A stretch of 9,154 nucleotides of DNA from an uncultured Prosthecobacter sp. (lineage in GTDB: Bacteria > Verrucomicrobiota > Verrucomicrobiia > Verrucomicrobiales > Verrucomicrobiaceae): assembly GCA_937941745.1 (NCBI GenBank), contig CALDGV010000359.1, forward strand, positions 1 to 9,154, written 5' to 3'. A model generated the notes under the pieces. That model was not told where the DNA came from. It made no database searches and saw nothing but the letters and a program-made list of their open reading frames with translations. Below are positions 1-6,949 of the stretch, one piece after another. The translations under genes and the position numbers were made by a program. Every line of letters begins with the position of its first letter. Within the stretch, counting starts at the first letter, position 1.

Positions 1-3000
1 GGCTTCATCGCCCTTGATGCGTCTGGCGAGTTCATTGACCTGGCTGGTGCCGGCCTTGATGCCGTCCTCCAGCGTGGCTAGTTCCCTGCGCAGCTTGTCA
101 TGCTGCTTCTGCAGCTCAGCCAGGGCAGCCGCTTCGCTGACGCGTTGCCTCTCCGTGTCCTTGAGTGACGCCTGAGCCTCGGTGAGCTGTTTCTGGGTCT
201 CCGCAAAAGTCGCCAGGCGCTTTTCAGCCGCCGCCAGCTGCGCAGCAGTTTCGCACAGCCTTGCTTCCGCCTGAGTGGCCTCGGCCAGCTTGCTTTGCGT
301 CTCCGCCTCCAGGGTGCTGCGCTTTTCACTGAGCAGCTTTTCCAGATTCGCCGCCTCGGCACGCAGGGCTGCAGCCACATCCGATGCCACCTTGCGCTCG
401 ATCTGAATCTTCTCCAGGGCAGCGGAGGTCGTCAGTTTGTCGGTGGTCAGCGTTTGCAGTTCGGTCCTGAGCACCTGAACGTCAGCACGCAGCCCGGGAA
501 GGAGTTTCTCAGACTCCTCACGCTGAAGTGCGAGCTGTTTGACGGTCGTGTTCAACTCATCGCGCTGCTGGGTCGCCGACTCCAATTCCCGGCGAACGAT
601 TTCCAGCCGAGCTTCGGCATCCAGCAGTTCCTTGCTTCGTGATTCGAGCGTCTTCACCTGCTCGCTCAACCCCTTGAATCGAACCTCGGTGGCGGCAAAA
701 TCGCGCTGCATTGAGGCCAGCTCCGACTGCACTTTTTCCAGCTCGGCGCGCAGCGTTGGCAGGCGGCTTTCATGGTCTGCACGCTCTTCCGCGAGCCGCT
801 TAATTTCAACTTTGGCCTTCTCCAGTTCCCGCGAGGTGGCAAGGAAGGCTGCTCTCGCGTCGGCGAGCTTTTTCTCGGCCGCGGCGAGCTCCGTGAGCCG
901 TGTTTCAAAGCCTGAAGTCTGGGCTCGAAGCTCTGTGAGGCGAACCTCTGCAACTACAAGCTCCTGCTTGCGTGATTTCAGGGACTCTGCAGCTTCACGC
1001 TGCCGACTCTCCAAGGCACTGATCTGAGTTTGGCGCTCTGTCTGCGATGTCAGGAGCGTCGCCAGCATGGCCTCAAGACCACCGACCTGCGTCTGTAGTG
1101 CAGCAACCTGGGTATGTTTCTGCTCATGAGCCAGCGCCGCCTCCTGCGCCGCTTTGCGTGCGCTCTCCGTAGCTGTAGTCAGACGCTCCAGTTCCGAACG
1201 TCCTGTCGAGAGCTGCTCCTGGAGGGCGCCCAGTTCCTGCTGAAGCTGCGCCTGCTGCTTTTGAGCTGCCTCTGCGTCTTGACGAGCCTTGGAAAGACGG
1301 GATTCAAGCTGCTCGATCTCCTGTTTCCTGGTGCCGAGCGTGGCTTCCGCAGACCGAGCCTCCTCCCTTAGCTTGACGAGTTCAGCACTAACAATGCTCT
1401 GCTGCTCCTCCGCTGAACGTGTTTCCTTCTCGGCCTCCTCCCGCTTCAGATTCAGCGTTTGAACCAGGCTGTGCTGGGCCCGGCCTCTTTCGGCAGCTGC
1501 AAGCAGCTCGCGGGTCAGTTCATCGCGTTCCGAAACCATCTTCGCGATGGCATTGGTCAGCTCAGTCTTGTGGGCCTCGACCGCTTTCAGGGCTTCGTTG
1601 GCATCAGAGAGCTTCGAATCGGTGCTGGCGAGGTCGTCCAGCTTGCCGGCATGGCTTGCAGCCTTGACCTCGAGTTGTCCGACCTGGTTTTGCAGGGCGG
1701 CGAGAGTCTCTTCGGTCTTGGCGAGGCGGATCTTCCGTTCCTGAAGCTGCGCTTCCGTTGCCGCCAAGTCGGCCTGCCTTTGCTTCTGCGCCGTGGAGAG
1801 GCTGGATTCGAGTTCGCCGTGCTGCTTGGAGAGCAGGGTGACGGCGGCGGCGAGTTCTGAATGGCGCACCTGGGCAGAGGCGATGGACGTGTTGAGTTCG
1901 GCAAGCTTGGATTCCGCCTCCACCAGAGCCTTGGTTTTCGCCTGGATCTCGGCTCCGGTGTTTTCGAGCTGCGAAGCCTGCTGCTGGAAACCCAAAAGCG
2001 TTTCTTTGCTCTGCGCCAGCTCTGCCCTGGCCGCTTTGATCTGGTCGTCCAAGGCAGCGATCTCTGCCTGACGTGCCTTCTGAGTTTCCGTCAGCGTGCT
2101 GTCCAACTGGCTGCGCTGGGAAGTTAGCTGCTCAATGGCGCTGGTCAGCTCGCTCTTCTGAGCCTGCAAAGCGCTCAGCGCCTGAGAGGCCGTGATGAGG
2201 GCACTTTGCACCTCCGTCAGCTTGGAACTGCTTTCCGCCAAGGTCGTGGCACTTGATCCAAGTTCGGCATGGCGGGCTTCCATAGCTGCCAGTTCGGCTG
2301 ACTTGGCTGTGAGTGCCTTCTCCAGGCTGCCAAGCCGTTCAGCAGCCTCCGCCTGCTGCTTTTCCAGGCTGGCGACTGCGTTCTGCAAATCCTGCTGACG
2401 CTGCAAAGCCGCTTCGTGATCCAGCTTCGCCGCCGCGGCTGTCTGGCTGAAGCTCTGCGTCTCAGCTTCCGTGACCTGCTTGGTGGCCAGGAGGCTTGCG
2501 ATGAGCGTCTCCAGAGTGCTGCGTTGCTGTTTCAGGCCAGCCAGCGACTCCTCAGCCTCTGCCGCCTGAGCCCTGGCATCACGGGCTTTTGCCTCCAAGG
2601 CCGTCTTCTCAGCCGTCAGACGTTCCACCTCGGCAAGTTCGGTCCTGCGCGTCTGAATTTGCTGCTCAAGCGCTGCCAGATCGCCGCTGTAACGCTGCTT
2701 CAGTTCGGCCTCAGATTTCTGCGAATCGGCAACCAGCTTCTGCAGTTCTGCAGAGCGTGATTCAAGGACCTTCACTTCCGCTGCGAGGGCAGTCTTTTGG
2801 TCCTTCAGTGCCTCAAGCTGACGACTGGCCTCGGTGCGTTCGGCGCGGGCCTTGTCTGCCTCCTTGTGAAGAGCCTGGAAGGCCTTGTCCGCCGTCTCCA
2901 TGTCAGCCTTCAGCTTGTCGAGCTGGCTGCGCGTGGTTTCGAGCTGGCTGTCGAGATTGCCTGCCTCACGGCGTTTGGCTGCCAGCTTGTCGATTTCAGC

Positions 3001-3744
3001 TTGGGCGGTGGCCAGGCTTGCCTGGAGCTCAGTCAGCCGGCTCTCCGCTCCTTTCAGTTCCTTCTGGCGTTCTTCGATGTTCTTTTCGAGCGTCCGGATT
3101 TCATCACGCCTCCGAGCTTCTCGTTCGTTCTCCGATCGAAGCAGGTCTCGCTCCAGGCGGAGCCGGTTCAATTCCTCCCGCAGTTCATCCGCCTGCCTTT
3201 GAAGCTCCAGATCAGGGCCGGGGGACGCTGGCTTGGAGATGGGGGTGACGGGCGGCGCGGGGACTGCAGCCGACTCCGATTTGCTTACCCGGGGCAGTGG
3301 GGCCTTCGTGGGCGCGATGGGGCTGGTTTCCTCCTTGGGCGCATCCTGGGCAGGCACACTTTCGGTGTCACCACGCTTCCCGTCGGCGGGAGCAGGATTG
3401 TTTTTGGGCGTTGATGGAGTCCTGCCTCCGGAAGCAGGGGCGGTGCCCTTCGGAGCCCGCTCACGAAAACGGGCGTCGAGCTGCCCAAAGCGGATCCTGT
3501 CCCCTCCCTTCACCATCGATCGTTCGACCCTCTTGCCATTGACGAAGGTGCCATTGGAGGACTTGAGGTCGATCAATTCGTAATTGCCATCCGGCTGACG
3601 CACAAACTCGGCGTGAAAACCGGAGATGTAGGTGTTGTCGATGACAATGTCGTTCTTGGTGTCCCTTCCGATGGAAAGGCGCCCCTCGAGGATGTCGAAG
3701 ACGAATTCATTTCCGTCGTTGAGATTGAAAGCCAGATACGGCAT
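1..3744 (-). CDS. Giant FHA-domain coiled-coil protein (C-terminus outside window)
   Basis: The reading frame is open from ATG at 3744 to base 1, giving 1248 codons without a stop. An in-frame TAG at 3777-3775 with no start codon between fixes this ATG; no Shine-Dalgarno is visible. Residues 1-95 form a Forkhead-associated domain: Gly26-Arg27, Ser41-x-x-His44-Ala, then SSNGTFVNG at 62-70, the residues that bind phosphothreonine in this family. Residues 96-180 are a low-complexity Pro/Ala/Ser/Lys linker. From about 181 to the edge the protein is Glu/Gln/Ala/Lys/Leu-rich with heptad-like spacing, typical of a long coiled coil. By my reading it has no Trp, one Cys (1164) and only two Pro after the linker. 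There is no signal peptide, so it is probably cytosolic. A role as a phospho-dependent scaffold or filament, perhaps with a Ser/Thr kinase partner, is inference. No Walker A is visible in this part, so nothing supports an SMC/Rad50 ATPase. The domain call is firm; the cellular function is unknown. Confidence 0.93.
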   Translation of the reverse strand, partial: MPYLAFNLNDGNEFVFDILEGRLSIGRDTKNDIVIDNTYISGFHAEFVRQPDGNYELIDLKSSNGTFVNGKRVERSMVKGGDRIRFGQLDARFRERAPKGTAPASGGRTPSTPKNNPAPADGKRGDTESVPAQDAPKEETSPIAPTKAPLPRVSKSESAAVPAPPVTPISKPASPGPDLELQRQADELREELNRLRLERDLLRSENEREARRRDEIRTLEKNIEERQKELKGAESRLTELQASLATAQAEIDKLAAKRREAGNLDSQLETTRSQLDKLKADMETADKAFQALHKEADKARAERTEASRQLEALKDQKTALAAEVKVLESRSAELQKLVADSQKSEAELKQRYSGDLAALEQQIQTRRTELAEVERLTAEKTALEAKARDARAQAAEAEESLAGLKQQRSTLETLIASLLATKQVTEAETQSFSQTAAAAKLDHEAALQRQQDLQNAVASLEKQQAEAAERLGSLEKALTAKSAELAAMEARHAELGSSATTLAESSSKLTEVQSALITASQALSALQAQKSELTSAIEQLTSQRSQLDSTLTETQKARQAEIAALDDQIKAARAELAQSKETLLGFQQQASQLENTGAEIQAKTKALVEAESKLAELNTSIASAQVRHSELAAAVTLLSKQHGELESSLSTAQKQRQADLAATEAQLQERKIRLAKTEETLAALQNQVGQLEVKAASHAGKLDDLASTDSKLSDANEALKAVEAHKTELTNAIAKMVSERDELTRELLAAAERGRAQHSLVQTLNLKREEAEKETRSAEEQQSIVSAELVKLREEARSAEATLGTRKQEIEQLESRLSKARQDAEAAQKQQAQLQQELGALQEQLSTGRSELERLTTATESARKAAQEAALAHEQKHTQVAALQTQVGGLEAMLATLLTSQTERQTQISALESRQREAAESLKSRKQELVVAEVRLTELRAQTSGFETRLTELAAAEKKLADARAAFLATSRELEKAKVEIKRLAEERADHESRLPTLRAELEKVQSELASMQRDFAATEVRFKGLSEQVKTLESRSKELLDAEARLEIVRRELESATQQRDELNTTVKQLALQREESEKLLPGLRADVQVLRTELQTLTTDKLTTSAALEKIQIERKVASDVAAALRAEAANLEKLLSEKRSTLEAETQSKLAEATQAEARLCETAAQLAAAEKRLATFAETQKQLTEAQASLKDTERQRVSEAAALAELQKQHDKLRRELATLEDGIKAGTSQVNELARRIKGDEA
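1609..2154 (-). repeat. 98-residue (14-heptad) internal repeat in the coiled-coil rod
   Basis: Residues 531-614 (bases 2154-1903) and 629-712 (bases 1860-1609) align without gaps over 84 positions, with 33 identities by hand count. Both copies start SEL, share QK-x-RQA, LA-x-x-x-ETL and QLE at matching positions, and end SKL. A third, weaker copy starts at Thr727 and fades after about 30 residues. The SEL/TEL anchors at 531, 629 and 727 are each 98 residues apart, exactly 14 heptads. In the first copy the preceding SKL lies one heptad further from the anchor (507 to 531, against 612 to 629 and 710 to 727). The pattern fits growth of the rod by duplication in whole heptads. Confidence 0.72.
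3460..3744 (-). other. FHA domain (N-terminal segment of the coiled-coil protein)
   Basis: This segment encodes residues 1-95 of the giant protein. All the FHA hallmarks are present in order: a beta strand ending in SIGR (24-27), DIVIDNTYISGFHAEF (32-47) with Ser41 and His44, the acidic turn DLKSSNGTFVNG (59-70), and the closing GDRIRFG (81-87). In characterised FHA domains the Arg, Ser and the Asn of the SSNG segment contact phosphothreonine peptides. All are kept here, so the domain should still bind. Confidence 0.92.
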
Positions 3745-3888
3745 GGGCGGGAAGCGGCGGTCGAAGCGGAAAAACTAAATTTGGAGGGGTGATGAATCAA
3801 TCTTAATAAAGCTGAACTTCAAAGAAGAATGAAGCGGCAGCCCATGAAGGACGGCACTGAGTAAAACCTCCAGAACAGAAGGGAGATT
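3745..3888 (-). promoter_or_regulatory. Intergenic gap between moeA and the FHA gene; possible promoter
   Basis: These 144 bp are the largest gap in the window and are AT-richer than their surroundings, especially 3771-3830. A minus-strand TATTAA at 3808-3803 could serve as a -10 element, but no well-placed -35 box goes with it. I see only short, weak stems and no U-rich tract, so no convincing terminator for moeA. The gap is the natural place for a separate promoter for the FHA gene. That rests on position and composition, not on a recognisable motif. Confidence 0.3.
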
Positions 3889-5070
3889 TCACAGCAGCAG
3901 CACTCGGACTTCACTACCCGCCGCCAGTTCTTCACCTTCGCCCAGGCGCAGCAGGGCATTCGCCTGACTGAGCGCGAAAAGTGCATGGCTCTGCTGAAGC
4001 CCCACGGGCTGAAATTCCCCCTGGCACAACCTGCCGCGAAGGTAATGCGGCCGGTTCCCATCATTGTACAAGGCCACCGCCACCCGGGCTGAAACGCTGA
4101 CAGGAGCCAGGTCTATGGCACCCATCCAGTGCAGCAGAGCTGGACGAACCAGCAGTTGAAAGGTGACAAAAGACGACACCGGGTTTCCAGGCAGGCCAAA
4201 AACGCCACCACCCTTGCTGGTGCGGGCAAACAGAAAGGGTTTCCCAGGCTTTACCCGAACTCGCCAGAGATCCGGCGGCACTCCAAGCCGGACAAGCGCA
4301 GGCTTGATGTGATCGTGATCTCCAACCGACACTCCTCCACTGAGCACGATGAATTCAAAGCGGTTCATCAAGTCTGCCAGCACTGTCATCGTCTCCTCCA
4401 GAGAATCCCGGCAGTGATGAACCGACACCTCCTGGATGCCCATTTCAGACAACAGCGCAGCCAGCATGACGCCGTTGCTGTTGTAAATCTGCCCCGCCTG
4501 AAGCGGTCCACTGCCTGGAGCGACCAGTTCATCTCCAGTGCTGAGCACTGCCACTTTGGGAGCAAGGCGTGTAGGCACTCGAACGAGGCCTTGGGAGGCT
4601 AGAAGGCTGATGCGGCCAGGCGACAATTTCTCCCCCTGCCGCAGAATGACTTGTCCAGGGCACAGGTCCGCTCCCGCCCGGCGAATGTTTTCGCCTCGAA
4701 CGACAGGCTCACGGCAGGTGATGTGGTCGCCTGCTCGCTCCACATCCTCCTGCATGATCACGGAATCAGCGCCCGCGGGCATCGGCGCTCCGGTAAAAAC
4801 ACGGACCGCCTGCCCCGGCGCACAGGCCAAGTGGAGGTCAAGCCCTGCAGGCTGCTCGCCAACAACCCGCAAAGGCCGCGCATCCACGGAATCTGCGGCA
4901 TGAATCGCATAGCCATCCATCATGGAATTGTCGAAGCCAGGCAGCGGCACCGTCGCTCGAACATCGCAGGCGGCAAAAAGCCCGAGCGCCTCCAAAAGAG
5001 GCTTTTCCATGACTTGCCCTGGCGTCAGACGCTCCAGGATTGCTTCCAAGGCCTCGGTTTCTGAAAGCAT
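3889..5070 (-). CDS. moeA: Molybdopterin molybdotransferase MoeA
   Basis: MoeA acts in the cytosol in the last step of molybdenum cofactor synthesis, inserting molybdate into adenylylated molybdopterin with release of AMP. The 393-residue product is close to the family's usual 400 or so. Visible family motifs in order are DNSMMDGYA (47-55), [14 protein letters not shown] (91-104), [10 protein letters not shown] (127-136), [10 protein letters not shown] in the molybdopterin-binding domain (173-182), [11 protein letters not shown] (244-254), PGKPF (275-279) and [10 protein letters not shown] (292-301). A C-terminal beta domain (about 323-393) follows. The start is taken as ATG at 5070, which shares one base with the stop of the upstream lipoprotein gene (TGATG) and suggests translational coupling. 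A GTG directly before it (5073) would add one residue. No other cofactor gene or molybdoenzyme is in the window, so its association with the upstream genes may be only positional. Confidence 0.96.
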   Translation of the reverse strand: MLSETEALEAILERLTPGQVMEKPLLEALGLFAACDVRATVPLPGFDNSMMDGYAIHAADSVDARPLRVVGEQPAGLDLHLACAPGQAVRVFTGAPMPAGADSVIMQEDVERAGDHITCREPVVRGENIRRAGADLCPGQVILRQGEKLSPGRISLLASQGLVRVPTRLAPKVAVLSTGDELVAPGSGPLQAGQIYNSNGVMLAALLSEMGIQEVSVHHCRDSLEETMTVLADLMNRFEFIVLSGGVSVGDHDHIKPALVRLGVPPDLWRVRVKPGKPFLFARTSKGGGVFGLPGNPVSSFVTFQLLVRPALLHWMGAIDLAPVSVSARVAVALYNDGNRPHYLRGRLCQGEFQPVGLQQSHALFALSQANALLRLGEGEELAAGSEVRVLLL

Positions 5071-5636
5071 CACAAAGAGGGGCCTCCGACCGGGGGTTCC
5101 AGTCCATCAAACCCGCGCGCAGGAGGTTCCTGAGGCTTGGCAGCGGGGGCTGCGGGCGGTGACTCAGGTGAACTTCCTGCGGGAGCCAGCGGCAGTTGAA
5201 AATCAGGCAGGGATGGAAGCGGCTGATAGCCTGAAGAGGGACTGGGGGTGGGTGAAGGTGGCGGCGGCGAAGGTGCGGGAGAAACCGGATTCAGGGGATC
5301 AGTGGACTGGGCAGCAGCACGAGGCAACAGCACCAGATGCTGGACCTCAGGATGCCCCTCCTTGATGTCAGCCGTGAAGTAATAACCTTTGCGCTCGGGT
5401 GAGAGAACCAGCCTGGCTTTTTCACCTGAAGGACTGAGAGCGATCAATTCCGTGCCAGGCTGGATCGAAGGCACCGGCTCACAGCGGATGAGCACGTAGT
5501 TCTGCTCAGGATTCACCATCTCGATGATGCCGATCAAAGTCGCGGGACCTGTGGGCTTGGGGACGGGCTTGGACTTGCAGCCGCACAGGGCCAGGCAGAG
5601 GGACAGAAGGAAGGCAGAGAGCTTCATCATAGCCAT
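5070..5636 (-). CDS. Small lipoprotein with proline-rich C-terminal tail
   Basis: The 188-residue product begins with a lipoprotein signal: hydrophobic residues 6-17, then the lipobox Leu17-Cys-Gly-Cys20, predicting cleavage and lipidation at Cys20. Residues about 33-105 look like a small all-beta domain, with strands around [31 protein letters not shown] and YYFTADI. The fold reminds me of short beta-barrel modules in verrucomicrobial hypothetical proteins, but I cannot name a family. Residues 110-188 are disordered and very rich in Pro, Ser and Ala, including [14 protein letters not shown] (122-135), as in periplasmic or cell-wall spacers. ATG at 5636 lies four bases after the stop of the propeller gene; Met3 or Met4 are possible starts that also leave a good signal. 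No Shine-Dalgarno is visible, so translation probably depends on coupling. Function unknown. Confidence 0.86.
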   Translation of the reverse strand: MAMMKLSAFLLSLCLALCGCKSKPVPKPTGPATLIGIIEMVNPEQNYVLIRCEPVPSIQPGTELIALSPSGEKARLVLSPERKGYYFTADIKEGHPEVQHLVLLPRAAAQSTDPLNPVSPAPSPPPPSPTPSPSSGYQPLPSLPDFQLPLAPAGSSPESPPAAPAAKPQEPPARGFDGLEPPVGGPSL

Positions 5637-5640
5637 GGGA

Positions 5641-6879
5641 TCAACGTGCCGCTGTGCTCGCCGTGCGCTTGCCGAGACAGATCAGCGACTTTTCACCACG
5701 CACAAAAACCTGCCCTTCACTGAGCGCTGGAGATGCGAAGACTTTTTCCTTCAGTTCACCTTCCGCCAAGAGTTCATAGCTTTTCCCCGGCTTGACCAAC
5801 CGCAGCGTGCCAAAGTCGTTGATGAACCAAACGCGGCCCTCGGCGCTGACCAGGGAGGCGTGGTGCTCCTTCATCCTCTCTTCCCACGCAATGTCACCAG
5901 TTTTGGCATCAAAACAGTGGGCAATGCCGGAGTCCGAAACCACGAGAAACCAGCCATTTTCACAGATCGGTGAAGGCACATAAGCCACTCCCTTGTTGGT
6001 GCGCCAGGCGATGTGCGTGTCGGTGACATTGCCCAGGCCATCGGGCCGGATGGCCAGGATGTGATGCTCCGGAAAGCCGCCGGTCATCAGCAGGTGGCCA
6101 GATTTCGCGTCGTGCACCAGCGAGGCCACAAACTGTTCGGTCGGACCATCCATCATCCACAGCAGGCTGCCATCGCGCGGATCGTAGCTGGTCACGCACT
6201 TGGTGCCAGAAAGCACCATCTGCACGCGACCATTCATTTCGCGGATGATCGGCACACAATAGCTGCGTGTCTGGTTGGGACGTTCGATGCGCCAGAGCTG
6301 GCGACCATCCACCCTGGAAAGGGCCACGATGTAACCCGGTCCATCATGATCGCAGTTCACGATCACCTTGTCTTCAAACAGGATCGGGCTGGAGCAAAAA
6401 CCGTGCTTGCTGGCAAAAACACCGGGGCGGACCTGCCAAAGCAGCTTGCCTTCCATGTCATGGGCACTCACCACAACCTCCGTGCGGTCCAGAAACGCGG
6501 TAAAAAGGCGTTCACCATCGGTCGCGGGCGTGCTGGAGGCATGACTGTTCAGGCGGTGCTTCCCCTCCAGAGGAGACTTCAGCACGGTGCTTTGCCAGAG
6601 CACCTTCCCATGAGTCCGGTCCACGGACAGCAGCACTCGCTCTTCCGTATCCGGCAGTGTCGTGACAGTGAAAATCCGGTCTCCCCAGACAATCGGCGAA
6701 GCATGGCCTGTGCCCGGCAGCTCAGTTCGCCAGGTCACGGCCTGCTCATCCATTTTTTCAGGAAAACCATGATCCAGGCTGGTGCCATCCATCCTGGGCC
6801 CACGCCACTGCGGCCAGTTCTCCGCCTGCAGGAGCGGCGCAAGGGAAAGGAGGAAAAACAGCGGGCAAAGTCGGCGCAT
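5641..6879 (-). CDS. Exported PQQ-like beta-propeller protein
   Basis: The 412-residue product starts with a Sec signal peptide (Arg2-Arg3, hydrophobic 4-17, likely cleavage after Gln-Ala19). The mature protein opens with ENWPQWRGPRMDG, a typical start of the PQQ-binding-like beta-propeller (quinoprotein dehydrogenase-like) family that is expanded in planctomycetes and verrucomicrobia. Repeated blades follow as strands paired with DxxxGxxLW-type turns: VDRTHGKVLW (86-95), HDMEGKLLW (140-148), SRVDGRQLW (188-196), DPRDGSLLW (233-241) and DAKTGDIAW (324-332). The protein should act in the periplasm or at the cell surface. Most such members lack proven PQQ binding or enzyme activity, so I assign no reaction. 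Start choice is open. ATG at 6879 gives the cleanest signal peptide but has no Shine-Dalgarno. An in-frame TTG at 6915 adds 12 residues and has GGAGG eight bases upstream. Confidence 0.9.
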   Translation of the reverse strand: MRRLCPLFFLLSLAPLLQAENWPQWRGPRMDGTSLDHGFPEKMDEQAVTWRTELPGTGHASPIVWGDRIFTVTTLPDTEERVLLSVDRTHGKVLWQSTVLKSPLEGKHRLNSHASSTPATDGERLFTAFLDRTEVVVSAHDMEGKLLWQVRPGVFASKHGFCSSPILFEDKVIVNCDHDGPGYIVALSRVDGRQLWRIERPNQTRSYCVPIIREMNGRVQMVLSGTKCVTSYDPRDGSLLWMMDGPTEQFVASLVHDAKSGHLLMTGGFPEHHILAIRPDGLGNVTDTHIAWRTNKGVAYVPSPICENGWFLVVSDSGIAHCFDAKTGDIAWEERMKEHHASLVSAEGRVWFINDFGTLRLVKPGKSYELLAEGELKEKVFASPALSEGQVFVRGEKSLICLGKRTASTAAR

Positions 6880-6923
6880 GAGTTGGAGACTATCGAGGGC
6901 TTGGGAGGACTTCAATCATCAAA

Positions 6924-6928
6924 CCTCC
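6924..6928 (-). promoter_or_regulatory. Strong GGAGG ribosome-binding site upstream of the propeller gene
   Basis: This is the clearest Shine-Dalgarno-like sequence at a gene start here; the other starts have none. It is eight bases from the in-frame TTG at 6915, a good spacing for the longer propeller start. It is also four bases from an out-of-frame ATG at 6919, which opens a nine-codon ORF (MIEVLPSPR) ending at TAG 6892-6890. That stop lies ten bases before ATG 6879. The site thus supports either a TTG start or a short coupled leader ORF. Confidence 0.4.
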
Positions 6929-6949
6929 ACTCTGCCGCATCCGGGAAAA

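Noticed and set aside
295..3583. Many plus-strand ORFs of 65-219 codons opposite the FHA/coiled-coil gene
   Set aside because: They are antisense shadows. The rod's biased codons read on the other strand as Ser/Arg/Leu/Gln-rich low-complexity protein with no domain, and they overlap one another.
1..3744. SMC, Rad50 or myosin-like ATPase identity for the long coiled-coil protein
   Set aside because: The N-terminus is an FHA domain, not a nucleotide-binding head, and I see no Walker A motif in 1248 residues. The missing C-terminus leaves the question partly open.
3745..3888. Rho-independent terminator after moeA
   Set aside because: Only short stems such as CTTCA/TGAAG are found, without a GC-rich hairpin or a following T run.
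6903..6928. GGAGG/CCTCC inverted repeat as a terminator or operator
   Set aside because: The stem is only five base pairs with a loop of about 15 bases and no T tract. The GGAGG arm is better explained as a ribosome-binding site.
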